Shown: positions 33,585-41,960 of the stretch, piece after piece
Position numbering within the stretch: the first letter of the stretch is position 1
Layout: the number at the start of each line of letters is the position of its first letter
NCBI GenBank assembly: GCA_902826865.1
Contig: CADEGN010000001.1
Location: forward strand, 47,665 to 91,791
Length of the DNA: 44,127 bases
Reading direction: 5' to 3'
Source: an uncultured Myxococcales bacterium
GTDB taxonomy: Bacteria; Myxococcota_A; Polyangia; Nannocystales; Nannocystaceae
Position numbers and translations under genes: made by a program
The notes under the pieces: model-generated
The model's database searches: none
What the model saw: the letters and a program-made list of their open reading frames with translations, nothing else
Told to the model about the DNA's origin: nothing

Positions 33585-36500
33585 CTACCGCAGCGCGCCG
33601 AGCTGCTTCTGGGCGTCGGCGCGACTCGTATGGTCGGGTTTCGCGACCTCGAGGAATTTCTTGTAGGAGGCAGCAGCGGCCTTGTTTTGCCCCTCTTTTT
33701 GCTGGGCCTTGCCCAAGAAGAAGAGCGAATCCGCGTAGGCCGGGTCTTTCTCGGCCGCCTCGCCCTTCACTTGCGTGAACTCGGCGATGGCGGCCCCGAA
33801 GTTGTTGCGATTGTAGTGGATCCGTCCGGCAACGTAGTGGGCCATGTACTGCGACGGATCGAGCTCTTGTGCCCGCTTCAAGCTCGCCAACGCCTTCGCG
33901 GCTTCGCCGAGTTCGTTCTGTGCGCGTCCGAGCTCGAGGAAAGCCCCGGGGAACTTCTCGCTGACAGACGTGACCTTGAGCAGCTCTTCTTCGGCCGCCT
34001 TGCTCTCGCCAGCGTAGTAAAGCAGGCGCCCATAGAGAAAGCGCGCCTCAAGCAGCTCGGGATCGATCGCCAGCGCCCGCCGATAGTCGAGCCGCGCCTC
34101 GTCGTGCTTGGCGTTGTACTCGAGGATCTTCCCACGTAGGAGGTACTTCTCGGCGATCGGTGTCGGTGGGTTCGAGCGATCGATTTGGATCAGCGCGTCC
34201 GCGAACTTCTCGGAGTCGAGCAGGACCTGCGCGAGCAGGAGGTTGGCCTCCCAGTCGTGGGGAGTTGGACCGAGGATCCGCCCGAGCAACGCGTCGGCAT
34301 CGTCCGTTTTGCCCTGCGCGAGACGCAGCCGCGCAGCCACGAGCAGCTCCTCGGGTGAGGCGTACGGGTTCTCGCCGCTATCACCGACGAGCTTTTCAAG
34401 ATCGTCGAGCTTCCCCTCCCTGACGAACATGCGACCGAGGGGCGCGGTGAGTCCGTCGTAGCGGCCGGTCCGCTCGTAAAGGGCGAGGAAGTCGGCACGG
34501 GCTTCGGCATACTCGGCGGCGGCCAAGCGCAGCTGTGCGCGGGCGAGTTGCGCTTCGTTGTCCGTGGGGCGGACCACAAGCGCTTGATCAAACGCCGCGA
34601 CGGCTGCCACATTCTGACCCGCCTTCGCGAGCAGCTTGCCCTTAGCCACAAGCAACTCGGCCTCACCGACGGCATCCTTACGATCGGCGGCGAGCTTCCT
34701 CGCGATGTCGAGCACACCGATGCCGTCGCCGAGCTTGCCGACTTCGGCGAGCAGCTTGGCTTCGGCCACGCGAGCTCGGACCAACGCGGGATCGCGCGTA
34801 GCGGCCGCCTCGTAGGCCTTGCGGGCCTCGTCGACTTCCAATCGCATCGCGTGAACGTTCCCGAGCAGGTACGAGGTCTGCGCGCGATTGGGCGACTTGG
34901 CTTCAAGCGCCGCCAGGAGCGTCTTCGCCTTGTCACCCTCGCCGGATTCGATGGCGAGCTCGGCCTGCAGCGTGAGCAGATCCACATTGTCGGCCTGCTT
35001 CGCCAGGGCAGCATCGACCTGACTCCGGGCTTCAGAGACGAGCCCGGCGGCCAGCCGCGCGCGCGCGCACGCGAGGAGGAGATCGAAATCGTCGGGAGCG
35101 AGCGCGATCGCTTCGTCGTAACGATTGGCGGCGCTTGCCCGGGATCCCACCGCTTTGTCGAGGTCAGCGCGCAGGCGCAAGAGCGAGGCGGCGTGACCCT
35201 TGCTGGTGGTTCCGTCGCCGCCCAAGCCATCGAGCCACGCGCGGGCCTTGGCGAGGTGACCGGCAACTATGGCCGTGCGAACTCCGAGTTCGCCCAATCC
35301 GGGGTGATTTGCGTGCTTCTCCAGGCTTGCCGCGATGGCGGGGAGCTCGTGCACTGGATCCTGTTGCGCGTGCGCGGCGTGACGAAGCACGAGCGCTGAC
35401 ATCTCAGTGGGAACAGCGGCAAGCACCGCGTCGGCCTCGCCAATCGCGTCCGCGGATCGACCCTGCGCGAGGCGGAGATACCCGCGATAGAGGCGGGTGC
35501 GCGGGTCGTCGCCCACGAGCATCGTCTCGGCGGCCCCGAGCTCGCGCTTACTCAACGCGAGGAGTCCGGTGACCCGCTTGACGAACGGCTCCGTATTTCC
35601 GGCGAACGGCGGCAAGAGTGCGGCCGCTTGACCGACTCGCACCTGGTCGGGCCCGTAGCGAAGATGGAGCAGCAACGCGGACTCTGCCTGGCCGACAGCA
35701 TCCCCGTTGCGCTCGGCCAACCCGAGGGCGGTGATGTAGCCACCGGGTGTGTCCTGCGCGAGTGCGGTGAGGACATCGGGACTGCGATCAACCGCAACGC
35801 CGGGAGCAACCGGAGTGGCATCTTTGCCATCTTTGGTCCTGGGCTTCGGCGCGCGCAGGCCGATGACCGCGTCATCGATCGGTGGGTCGAACACTCCGGC
35901 GAGAAACAAACCGCCCGCGGTGACACCGATGAACCCGAGGCCGCCGAGCGCGAGCCACATCGCACGCCGTCCACGACCCGAGCCCACCGCGCGGGGCGTC
36001 GGTGAACGGCGCGCGTCGAGTGGATCGAGGGCACCCCCTGCTTGGCCGCCGTCGAACCCGACCCCACCGATCGCGCGCGGAACGGGTGCGCCCGGCCGGC
36101 GCGGGGTCAGGCTCCCATCCGCCGGCTGCACGCTCAGATCCGCAGGGCGCAAAAGGTTGTGCGCCGGCTCAACCTCCAGCCCGGTGGGCTCGAGCAGTCC
36201 GGCTTCGGCCGGCATCAGAAGGTTGTCTTGCGCCGGGGCCAGCAGATCGACATTCGCCGGCGTCGGCAGATCGAGATCCGCCGGCATCGGAAGGTCGATC
36301 TCCGCAGGCGACGGGAGGTCGAGATCGGCGACGGAGATCATGTCAGCGCCGAAGCCAGCATCGCGAAGCGTGGGCAACGGTGTTGGTCGGGCGGGAGAGT
36401 CCATCGCCGGCATCTGCCCGGTGACCTGACGCATCGGAGGCGGCTCCGGCACACGGAACGGCGTGGCCGGAGCGCGCGCCGGCGCGGGCAGATCCGCGGC

Positions 36501-37190
36501 CGGCGGCCTGAACACAATGGGGGGCGCCTCGCGCGAAACCGGCATCGGCAGATCGGGCGCCGAAACGCCCGGGTCAGGCCCCGCCCGCGCAGGGACGGGT
36601 GGTGGTGCGGGTGGGCGGGCCGCGGGGGGCCGAGCGACTGGTGCCGGTGCGGTCACTTCCATCGTGGGTCGCGGGGGCGCTGCAACGGGAGCAGCCGCCG
36701 CGGGCGACGGGCGCGCGGACGTCGGCGGTCGCGCAGGCGGTGCCTTAGGAGGAGCGAACAGTGCTGGCTGACTCACGCGCGCCACAGTCGGGAGATCGAG
36801 ATCGAGTCGGCCTCCACCGTCGGGCGGCATCGGCAGATCGAGATCGCTGGGAAGCTCGCGAACGCTTGGATCGAACAGATCACCCAGTGCGAGATCACCC
36901 CCGCTCGCAGAGGGCGTGGAGCGCGTGGGTGATCCGAGCCGAGCGGGGTCATCAAGCGCGAGGGGAAGCTCGTCGTCGTCGGGGACGGTCCCGAAGAGCG
37001 TCGAACCCGAGGTGGTCCCTACGTCCTGACCAGCGAAACTCGGCGGCGCTCGAAGATCGTCGTCGAACAGGACGGGCGCGGACGCGGGGTCCGGGCGTTG
37101 CGTGACGATTGGACCGCCACAGCGTGGACATGCCGCGGGCGCGGGGCGTCCGGCGGCCAGCTCGAGACCACATTTGGAGCACGTCGCCAT
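33585..37190 (-). CDS. zinc-ribbon, octapeptide-repeat, transmembrane TPR protein
   Basis: 1201 aa. A zinc ribbon opens the protein (CSKCG...CPRCGG, Cys 4, 7, 21, 24). Residues about 30-410 are disordered and Pro/Ala/Asp-rich, with scattered DLPMP-type motifs and a block of six octapeptides (about 288-335: DLPSPAEI, DLPMPADL, DLPTPANV and variants). One membrane helix lies near 411-435 (MWLALGGLGFIGVTAGGLFL). The rest is a long TPR superhelix (about 470-1195; for example EARLDYRRALAIDPELLEAR, MAHYVAGRIHYNRNNFGAAI). The N-terminus should be cytoplasmic and the TPR region periplasmic. The plan resembles myxobacterial scaffold proteins of motility or secretion complexes, but I cannot name a homologue. 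Confidence 0.85.
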   Translation of the reverse strand: MATCSKCGLELAAGRPAPAACPRCGGPIVTQRPDPASAPVLFDDDLRAPPSFAGQDVGTTSGSTLFGTVPDDDELPLALDDPARLGSPTRSTPSASGGDLALGDLFDPSVRELPSDLDLPMPPDGGGRLDLDLPTVARVSQPALFAPPKAPPARPPTSARPSPAAAAPVAAPPRPTMEVTAPAPVARPPAARPPAPPPVPARAGPDPGVSAPDLPMPVSREAPPIVFRPPAADLPAPARAPATPFRVPEPPPMRQVTGQMPAMDSPARPTPLPTLRDAGFGADMISVADLDLPSPAEIDLPMPADLDLPTPANVDLLAPAQDNLLMPAEAGLLEPTGLEVEPAHNLLRPADLSVQPADGSLTPRRPGAPVPRAIGGVGFDGGQAGGALDPLDARRSPTPRAVGSGRGRRAMWLALGGLGFIGVTAGGLFLAGVFDPPIDDAVIGLRAPKPRTKDGKDATPVAPGVAVDRSPDVLTALAQDTPGGYITALGLAERNGDAVGQAESALLLHLRYGPDQVRVGQAAALLPPFAGNTEPFVKRVTGLLALSKRELGAAETMLVGDDPRTRLYRGYLRLAQGRSADAIGEADAVLAAVPTEMSALVLRHAAHAQQDPVHELPAIAASLEKHANHPGLGELGVRTAIVAGHLAKARAWLDGLGGDGTTSKGHAASLLRLRADLDKAVGSRASAANRYDEAIALAPDDFDLLLACARARLAAGLVSEARSQVDAALAKQADNVDLLTLQAELAIESGEGDKAKTLLAALEAKSPNRAQTSYLLGNVHAMRLEVDEARKAYEAAATRDPALVRARVAEAKLLAEVGKLGDGIGVLDIARKLAADRKDAVGEAELLVAKGKLLAKAGQNVAAVAAFDQALVVRPTDNEAQLARAQLRLAAAEYAEARADFLALYERTGRYDGLTAPLGRMFVREGKLDDLEKLVGDSGENPYASPEELLVAARLRLAQGKTDDADALLGRILGPTPHDWEANLLLAQVLLDSEKFADALIQIDRSNPPTPIAEKYLLRGKILEYNAKHDEARLDYRRALAIDPELLEARFLYGRLLYYAGESKAAEEELLKVTSVSEKFPGAFLELGRAQNELGEAAKALASLKRAQELDPSQYMAHYVAGRIHYNRNNFGAAIAEFTQVKGEAAEKDPAYADSLFFLGKAQQKEGQNKAAAASYKKFLEVAKPDHTSRADAQKQLGALR
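36185..36328. repeat. 24-bp in-frame tandem repeat, six units
   Basis: Six imperfect 24-bp units, each coding one octapeptide of the DLPxPAxx type on the minus strand, inside the 1201-aa protein. The four units at 36209-36304 are the most alike (each begins CCGG on the plus strand). Copy number may vary between strains. Confidence 0.75.
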
Positions 37191-37273
37191 CGGTTCTGGC
37201 CGCGCGCGGGCGGGGTGTCAGCATACCACGGCGGAAAAATGGGTGCGCCGTCTTCGCCTACACAGCGGCACAC

Positions 37274-37302
37274 TTTCCGGACGACGGTCGAAGGGGTAGA
37301 CC
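37274..37302 (+). promoter_or_regulatory. candidate leaderless promoter of the HD gene
   Basis: TTTCCG (37274-37279), a 17-nt spacer and TAGACC (37297-37302) end 8 nt before ATG 37311. The purine-rich AAGGGG in the spacer would not be in the mRNA if transcription starts at the ATG. Confidence 0.35.
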
Positions 37303-37310
37303 CAGCATCG

Positions 37311-38582
37311 ATGATCTTGCGCGATCCCGTGCACGGGCTGATCGCCTTCGAGGGGCCGATCGAGTCGATCGTGCCTCGCCTCCTCGACACCCCCGAGGTG
37401 CAGCGATTGCGGCGGATCCGCTGCCTGGGGGCCGCCTCGCTCGCGTTTCCAGGCGCCGAGCACTCGCGATTCGCCCACGCGCTCGGCTCGGCATTCGTGA
37501 TGAAACGGTACTTGCAGCGAATGTCCCGATTTGGAGGCGACATCGCGATGGCCGATCGGATCGACGAGGATGACACGCGCATCGCCCTTGCGGCCGCGCT
37601 ACTCCACGACCTTGGCCATGGTCCATACAGCCACACCTTCGAGGCCGTTGTCCCGGGGTCGAAGCGGCATGAGGATTGGACCTCCCGCATCATTCTAGAC
37701 CCGGCGACCGCCGTGCACCGCAGCCTGCGGGACATCGACCCCCAGTTTCCTACCGCGGTCGAACGACTGATCCACGGCGAACACCGCATCGCCCACCTCG
37801 CGCGGGCGGTCTCCGGCACGTTCGACGTCGATCGTTGTGACTACTTGCTGCGTGACTCGCACATGACGGGCGTGCGCTACGGCCTGCTCGATCTCGACTG
37901 GCTGCTCGGTTCGCTGCGGCTCGACGTCCGCCCGGGATCGGTCACCGCGTCCCTCTCGGTCGACGGTGAGAAGGGCCTGACCGCCGTCGAGGGCTTTTTC
38001 CTGGGCCGGCTCTACATGTATCGCCAGGTGTACTTGCACAAGGCCGTGCGCGCGGCCGAAGCGGTATTGCGCGCGCTGTTCCGGCGGCTCGCGCAGGTGC
38101 AGGCGCCGCTTGGTACGCCCGCACCCCTGGCAGCCATGCTCCGCGGCGAGGAGATCGATACCGTGGCCTACCTCGATCTCGACGACCATGCCCTCGAGAG
38201 TGCGTTGCGAGCCTGGTATGACGCGCGCGATCCACTGCTACGCGAGCTGGCGGCGCGCCTACGGGATCGCAGGTTGTTCAAGACGGTACGACTGCGTCGC
38301 GATGTACCCGTGGAACTGGCGCGAGAGCGATTGGCCGCAGCCTTCGCGCGCGCAGGTGTGCCGACGGAGCTCGGGAGCATCGATCGCGTGGAGATCGACG
38401 CTTACATCGAAGATGAAACCCTGATGGTGCGATCGGGCGGACGGCTGGAGCGCCTTCTCGATGCCTCTCCGGTCTTGCGAGGGCTTTCGCGCGAGACCTT
38501 CCTGCAGTACCGCGCGATCATTCCTCCGGAGATTCGGCCGCAGGTTAGTGTGGCGCTCGCTGATCTCACCGACCTCGCGTAG
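37311..38582 (+). CDS. HD-domain phosphohydrolase (SAMHD1/dGTPase-like)
   Basis: 423 aa from ATG 37311; the frame is open to 37098, but the conserved family start MILRDPVHGLIAFEGPIESI is unmistakable. Metal-binding residues are His 51 (AEHSRFAHALG), His 99-Asp 100 (ALLHDLGHGPYSHTFE) and an Asp near 177 (FDVDRCDYLLRDSHMTGVRYG). SAMHD1-type enzymes hydrolyse dNTPs to deoxynucleoside and triphosphate, which regulates nucleotide pools or restricts phage. The substrate here is unproven. Two more segments typical of the family follow (FFLGRLYMYRQVYLHKAVRA). The 3' end overlaps the kinase B gene by 17 bp, convergent. Cytoplasmic. Confidence 0.9.
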   Translation: MILRDPVHGLIAFEGPIESIVPRLLDTPEVQRLRRIRCLGAASLAFPGAEHSRFAHALGSAFVMKRYLQRMSRFGGDIAMADRIDEDDTRIALAAALLHDLGHGPYSHTFEAVVPGSKRHEDWTSRIILDPATAVHRSLRDIDPQFPTAVERLIHGEHRIAHLARAVSGTFDVDRCDYLLRDSHMTGVRYGLLDLDWLLGSLRLDVRPGSVTASLSVDGEKGLTAVEGFFLGRLYMYRQVYLHKAVRAAEAVLRALFRRLAQVQAPLGTPAPLAAMLRGEEIDTVAYLDLDDHALESALRAWYDARDPLLRELAARLRDRRLFKTVRLRRDVPVELARERLAAAFARAGVPTELGSIDRVEIDAYIEDETLMVRSGGRLERLLDASPVLRGLSRETFLQYRAIIPPEIRPQVSVALADLTDLA

Positions 38583-40029
38583 CAGTCCGCCCGATTTTCC
38601 CGTGATGCGAGGGAGGATATAGATCCTCCTCGATCGAGGGCCGGCTCACCACCGGCTTGGACTTGCGGGGCACGCGGCGCCGTTTTTCCGCACGTGATGG
38701 CGCGGCACGTGCCTCGGGGCCGTCGTCTACGGCTCGGGTCGACGGCGCTGGGGCAACCTCCGGCGGCGCACTGGCGAGCGGCTTTGGGGCTGCGGGCACC
38801 GCCGTCGGAGTAGGTCGCACCGCAGCCGGGGCCGACTCAGCGATCGGGGGCGCCGCGGCGGTGGTGATTTCGGACATCGCAGGCGAAACCGCTGCATCGG
38901 CGCGACTGTCACGGCCGGGCAGGAGCAATAGCATCATGCCCACGCCAGCAACGAGGCCAACCACGGCACCGGCGACGCGCGTGCGCCATAACGTCGGAGA
39001 TCGTCGAGCCGTCGACGGCGTCCGGGTCAACGCTAGGGAGGTTCGCGTCGTCGGAGACTCCCAAGAATCGAACACCGCCGTCATGTGCGACGCGAGCACT
39101 GCGGGAGAGTGGGCAATCTTGTGCTCAAGTGCGAACGCCTCGAGATCATCGGCGAACTCGCGAGCCGTCTGGTACCGCGCACTCGGATCTGTTTGCAGGG
39201 CTCGCTCGATGATCGCGGCCAACTGCGGGGGAAAGTCCGGATCGATGTCCGTCGGCCGAATCCAGCGGCCATGGATGATCCTGTTCATCGTTCCGAGCTC
39301 GCTCTCGGCGACGAACGCACGTCTTTGTGTCGTGCACTCGTACAGCAGGATTCCCAGCGCGAAGATGTCGCTGCGCCGATCGGCTGACTCGCCGATGCAT
39401 TGCTCCGGCGACATGTACCCGGCCTTGCCGAGCAAGGCACCGGCCCGGGTTTGTCGGGTCAGGATCGCCGCTTTGGCGATGCCGAAATCGACGAGTTTCA
39501 CGGAACCTTCGTAGGTCACCATGACGTTGGATGGCGACACATCTCGGTGCACAAGACCGATCAGCGTGCCATCCGCGCCGCGACGTTCATGGGCATGGTG
39601 CAGCCCACGGGCCACGCCCAAAGCGATCTCGATCGCGCAACCGAGCGGGAGGGCGGCTCGCGTCTTCGACCGTTGCAGAACGGCCCGGACGTCGTGGCCG
39701 TGGAGGTACTCCATCGCAAAGAAGTACTCACCCTCAACACCGCCGACCTCAATGACCTGGGCGACGTTTGGATGATCCAAGGTCGCGACCAGGCGTGCCT
39801 CGTCGAGGAACATCCTCGTGAGATCGGCATCTCCACGCAGATGCGGAAGCACGCGCTTGATGGCCACGATCTTCTCGAACCGGCCGATGCCGCGGGCGAC
39901 GGCGACGTACACCTCTGCCATGCCGCCCGCGCCAAGCCGCTCGAGCACGCGATAGCGCCCAACTCGCGAACCAGGGGTCAGCGTGGGAGCGCCGCCAGGG
40001 GTGTCCTGGTGTTCGGCGTTATGCCCCAT
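38566..40029 (-). CDS. transmembrane Ser/Thr protein kinase (cassette B)
   Basis: 487 aa. The kinase domain (about 20-285) has RLGAGGMAEVYVA, the ATP Lys in VAIKRV, the catalytic loop HRDVSPSNVMV (Ser in place of the usual Lys), DFGIAKA and YMSPEQ. The membrane helix is near 346-367 (AGAVVGLVAGVGMMLLLLPG). The outer tail is Ala/Pro-rich, with a basic patch (EKRRRVPRKSKP) and an acidic motif (IEEDLYPP). Close similarity to the kinase at 27089 runs through the whole kinase domain (for example ILLYEcTTqRR versus ILLYEvTTgRR), so the two are paralogues. It starts 12 bp after the sigma stop, in the same operon. Confidence 0.93.
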   Translation of the reverse strand: MGHNAEHQDTPGGAPTLTPGSRVGRYRVLERLGAGGMAEVYVAVARGIGRFEKIVAIKRVLPHLRGDADLTRMFLDEARLVATLDHPNVAQVIEVGGVEGEYFFAMEYLHGHDVRAVLQRSKTRAALPLGCAIEIALGVARGLHHAHERRGADGTLIGLVHRDVSPSNVMVTYEGSVKLVDFGIAKAAILTRQTRAGALLGKAGYMSPEQCIGESADRRSDIFALGILLYECTTQRRAFVAESELGTMNRIIHGRWIRPTDIDPDFPPQLAAIIERALQTDPSARYQTAREFADDLEAFALEHKIAHSPAVLASHMTAVFDSWESPTTRTSLALTRTPSTARRSPTLWRTRVAGAVVGLVAGVGMMLLLLPGRDSRADAAVSPAMSEITTAAAPPIAESAPAAVRPTPTAVPAAPKPLASAPPEVAPAPSTRAVDDGPEARAAPSRAEKRRRVPRKSKPVVSRPSIEEDLYPPSHHGKIGRTATRGR

Positions 40030-40041
40030 CTTTGAAGTGTA

Positions 40042-40710
40042 TCACGGGCCCTTCGGGGGGCCCCCGCCAGCGCCAGCGACGCGCACGGTGTGGGCAAGTG
40101 ACGCTGTCCACGCGTCCAGATCGGCCAGGACGCGCTCACGTACTGGCGCGGCCCCGGGCGCATCGCGGATTTCCTCCCGCAGGCGTTGGCGGGCGCGCAT
40201 CAGTTGAGTGGTGACGGTACTTGTCGGAATCCCCACAACCTCACCGATCTCACGCGCGCGCATGCCCTCCCAATAGTGGAGCTGGATCAGCATCAGCGTC
40301 TCGGCGGGCAGCTCCTCCATCGCGCGCAGCAAAAGCTGCTGCTCCTGATGGCGGGCGACCAGCGCGCTCACCGATGTCGCGGCCGGCGGCTCAACGCCGC
40401 CAAACACGGCGACCGCGCGCTCTCGGCGGCCTTCGCCGCGTTGCGACATCAGGTACGTGTTCCTCGCGATTCCGAAGAGGTACGCGCGAAACGAGCTCTC
40501 GATCGCCATATGCGCCGCGCGCTCGATACAGCCCAAGAACGTCCGCTGCGTGAGATCGTCGGCGTGAAACGAGGCCTTGATCTCGAAGAATCGGTGCACC
40601 CGGTCGTAGTTACGGCGCATCAGGGTTTCACCGGCGCGGACGTCTCCTTGTTGCCACGACCGAAATAGTGCGAGATCGACCGCGTCCTCATCATCGCGAG
40701 GATCGCTCAT
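40042..40710 (-). CDS. ECF-type RNA polymerase sigma factor (cassette B)
   Basis: 222 aa from ATG 40710; the frame opens at 40794. Region 2 (about 14-85: SWQQGDVRAGETLMRRNYDR, FFEIKASFHADDLTQRTF, FRAYLFGIARNTY) and region 4 (about 130-180: LMLIQLHYWEGMRAREIGEV, TSTVTTQLMRARQRLREEI) align directly with the sigma factor at 26442, including the C-terminal extension (VLADLDAWTASLAH). It lies directly upstream of kinase B. Unlike cassette A, the TPR gene is divergent, 377 bp away. There is no anti-sigma gene nearby; kinase control is inferred. Confidence 0.9.
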   Translation of the reverse strand: MSDPRDDEDAVDLALFRSWQQGDVRAGETLMRRNYDRVHRFFEIKASFHADDLTQRTFLGCIERAAHMAIESSFRAYLFGIARNTYLMSQRGEGRRERAVAVFGGVEPPAATSVSALVARHQEQQLLLRAMEELPAETLMLIQLHYWEGMRAREIGEVVGIPTSTVTTQLMRARQRLREEIRDAPGAAPVRERVLADLDAWTASLAHTVRVAGAGGGPPKGP

Positions 40711-41087
40711 GGCGCGACCCCGTCCGGCTGCGGCGCAGATACGAGCAGCTCCGCCGCGGGACTCAGCTGATGCGCGGGGACCCGACGCACCCAAGATGTG
40801 CGGAGGGTCGCGAGCATCACTCGCTCGAAGCCGTCGCGTGGACCACCAAGAACCTCGGGCTCACGTGGCCTCGTCTGTGCTCCCGCGCGGCGCGCCATGG
40901 GCTGTCAGGATAGTGGGCGGCGGCGCCCCAGGGCAACTCGCGACGCTCGTCCGCGTCGCACCATTCGGTGCGATCGTGGTAGGGTAACGAGCGATGATGA
41001 CCCTTTCCGGTACAGCGCCAAAGCGCCACGACCGCTCGCTTCGGCCGCGCAGCACACCCCGCAGGCGACACTGAAGGAGTGGCAAGC
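40711..41087. promoter_or_regulatory. 377-bp divergent control region of cassette B
   Basis: No gene is supported on either strand. The clearest element is a perfect 7-4-7 inverted repeat (TCGCACC-ATTC-GGTGCGA, 40956-40973), directly before TAGGGT (40980-40985), a possible -10 for the TPR gene. It could therefore be an operator. AAGGAG (41074-41079) is the ribosome site of the TPR gene. No clear promoter for the sigma gene was found on the minus strand. Confidence 0.45.
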
Positions 41088-41867
41088 GTGGCGGCAGCAT
41101 GGGTTTGTGCCGGCCTGCTTTTCGGTCCGGCCGAGGCGGAGGCGGAAGCCGCGCGGGCCGTGATGTTGTCGGCGGCCGGCAAACACGACGAAGCGTCGGC
41201 TGCGTTCGCGCGTGCATACGAGCACGATCCGCGGCCGTATTTTCTGTTCGCGCGCGCGCGAACAGAACAGCGCGCGGGACGCTGCGATCGAGCAATTGAG
41301 CTGAATGCTCGTTTTTTGGAGACGGATCCACCGGCCGCAGACGCGGCGGAGGCCAACAAGCGAATTGGCGAGTGCTACACCGCCTTGGACGAGCCAACAC
41401 CGCAGGTTCCGGTTGCGGAGCCCAAGGCGCCGCCGGTCGCGAAAGTACCGGCGCAGCCCCCCGAGCAGCCGGTCGTCCCGCCAACCCGCCGCCAGTGGTA
41501 CCGCGATCCCGCCGGCGGCGTGTTGCTCGGGATCGGTGCGGCGGCTGCCGGGCTCGGGGGCGGCCTAGCGATCGGCGGCCGGAGTCGAGGAAACGCCGCT
41601 TCCGCCGCACCAACCACCGAGGATTTTCGCGAGCGAACCGGAGGCGCGCGAAGGCTCGTTATTGCCGGCGTCGCGACGCTTGCAGGCGGCGTCGCGCTGG
41701 TGATTGGGGCGATTGTTCGCTACGCGGTGGTTTCACGCGCCGGTCGCCCGGTGCACGGTGCGGCGGTTGGATTAACCCGGCGCGCTCCAACTCGAGGTCC
41801 GCAAGCGCGATCGCGTCGCGTTCGCGCGGTGTTGGGGCCACAACTCGGCGTGCAGGCGTGGTTCTGA
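41088..41867 (+). CDS. TPR protein with two C-terminal membrane helices (cassette B)
   Basis: 259 aa. GTG 41088 is chosen because AAGGAG ends 8 nt before it; GTG 41079 lies inside that ribosome site. The N-terminal hydrophobic stretch (AAAWVCAGLLFGPAEA) looks like a signal peptide. TPR-like helices cover about 20-100 (EASAAFARAYEHDPRPYFLF, CDRAIELNARFLETDPPAAD). A Pro/Val-rich spacer, WYRDPAGG and two membrane helices follow (about 142-165, 190-215), with FRERTGGARRLVIAG between them, matching the cassette A protein element by element. The C-terminus is longer and basic. It is divergent from the sigma-kinase pair and 93 bp upstream of the beta-helix gene B. Same presumed adaptor role. Confidence 0.85.
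   Translation: MAAAWVCAGLLFGPAEAEAEAARAVMLSAAGKHDEASAAFARAYEHDPRPYFLFARARTEQRAGRCDRAIELNARFLETDPPAADAAEANKRIGECYTALDEPTPQVPVAEPKAPPVAKVPAQPPEQPVVPPTRRQWYRDPAGGVLLGIGAAAAGLGGGLAIGGRSRGNAASAAPTTEDFRERTGGARRLVIAGVATLAGGVALVIGAIVRYAVVSRAGRPVHGAAVGLTRRAPTRGPQARSRRVRAVLGPQLGVQAWF
41242..41267. repeat. 26-bp perfect palindrome inside the TPR B gene
   Basis: TTCTGTT, twelve bases of alternating CG, and AACAGAA form a perfect 26-bp palindrome in the coding sequence (FLFARARTEQ). It could extrude as a hairpin or be a protein-binding site; it may also be chance within a codon-biased CGC/GCG run. Confidence 0.8.
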
Positions 41868-41923
41868 GGGTGAAACACAACTGACGGAGCAGCTTCGTCG
41901 CAAGCGCGCGCTGCTCCCCAAGA

Positions 41924-41952
41924 TTGCAGCTCGTTGCGCCAAGGCCGATACT
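41924..41952 (+). promoter_or_regulatory. candidate leaderless promoter of beta-helix gene B
   Basis: TTGCAG (41924-41929), a 17-nt spacer and GATACT (41947-41952) end 8 nt before GTG 41961. The next beta-helix gene has the same -10 hexamer and spacer. Confidence 0.5.
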
Positions 41953-41960
41953 GGCATTCT

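Noticed and set aside
33135..34139. 334-codon plus-strand open frame
   Set aside because: Antisense to the DUF2141 and TPR genes, which have clear family motifs and signals.
36185..36328. Regular DNA repeats resembling a CRISPR or satellite array
   Set aside because: The units are contiguous, 24 bp, in frame and imperfect, and encode octapeptides; there are no spacers.
40866..40880. Second sigma-54-like site (TGGCCT-N5-GTGC)
   Set aside because: GG/GC spacing is right, but only 7 of 10 conserved positions match and it lies more than 200 bp from the TPR start; likely chance.
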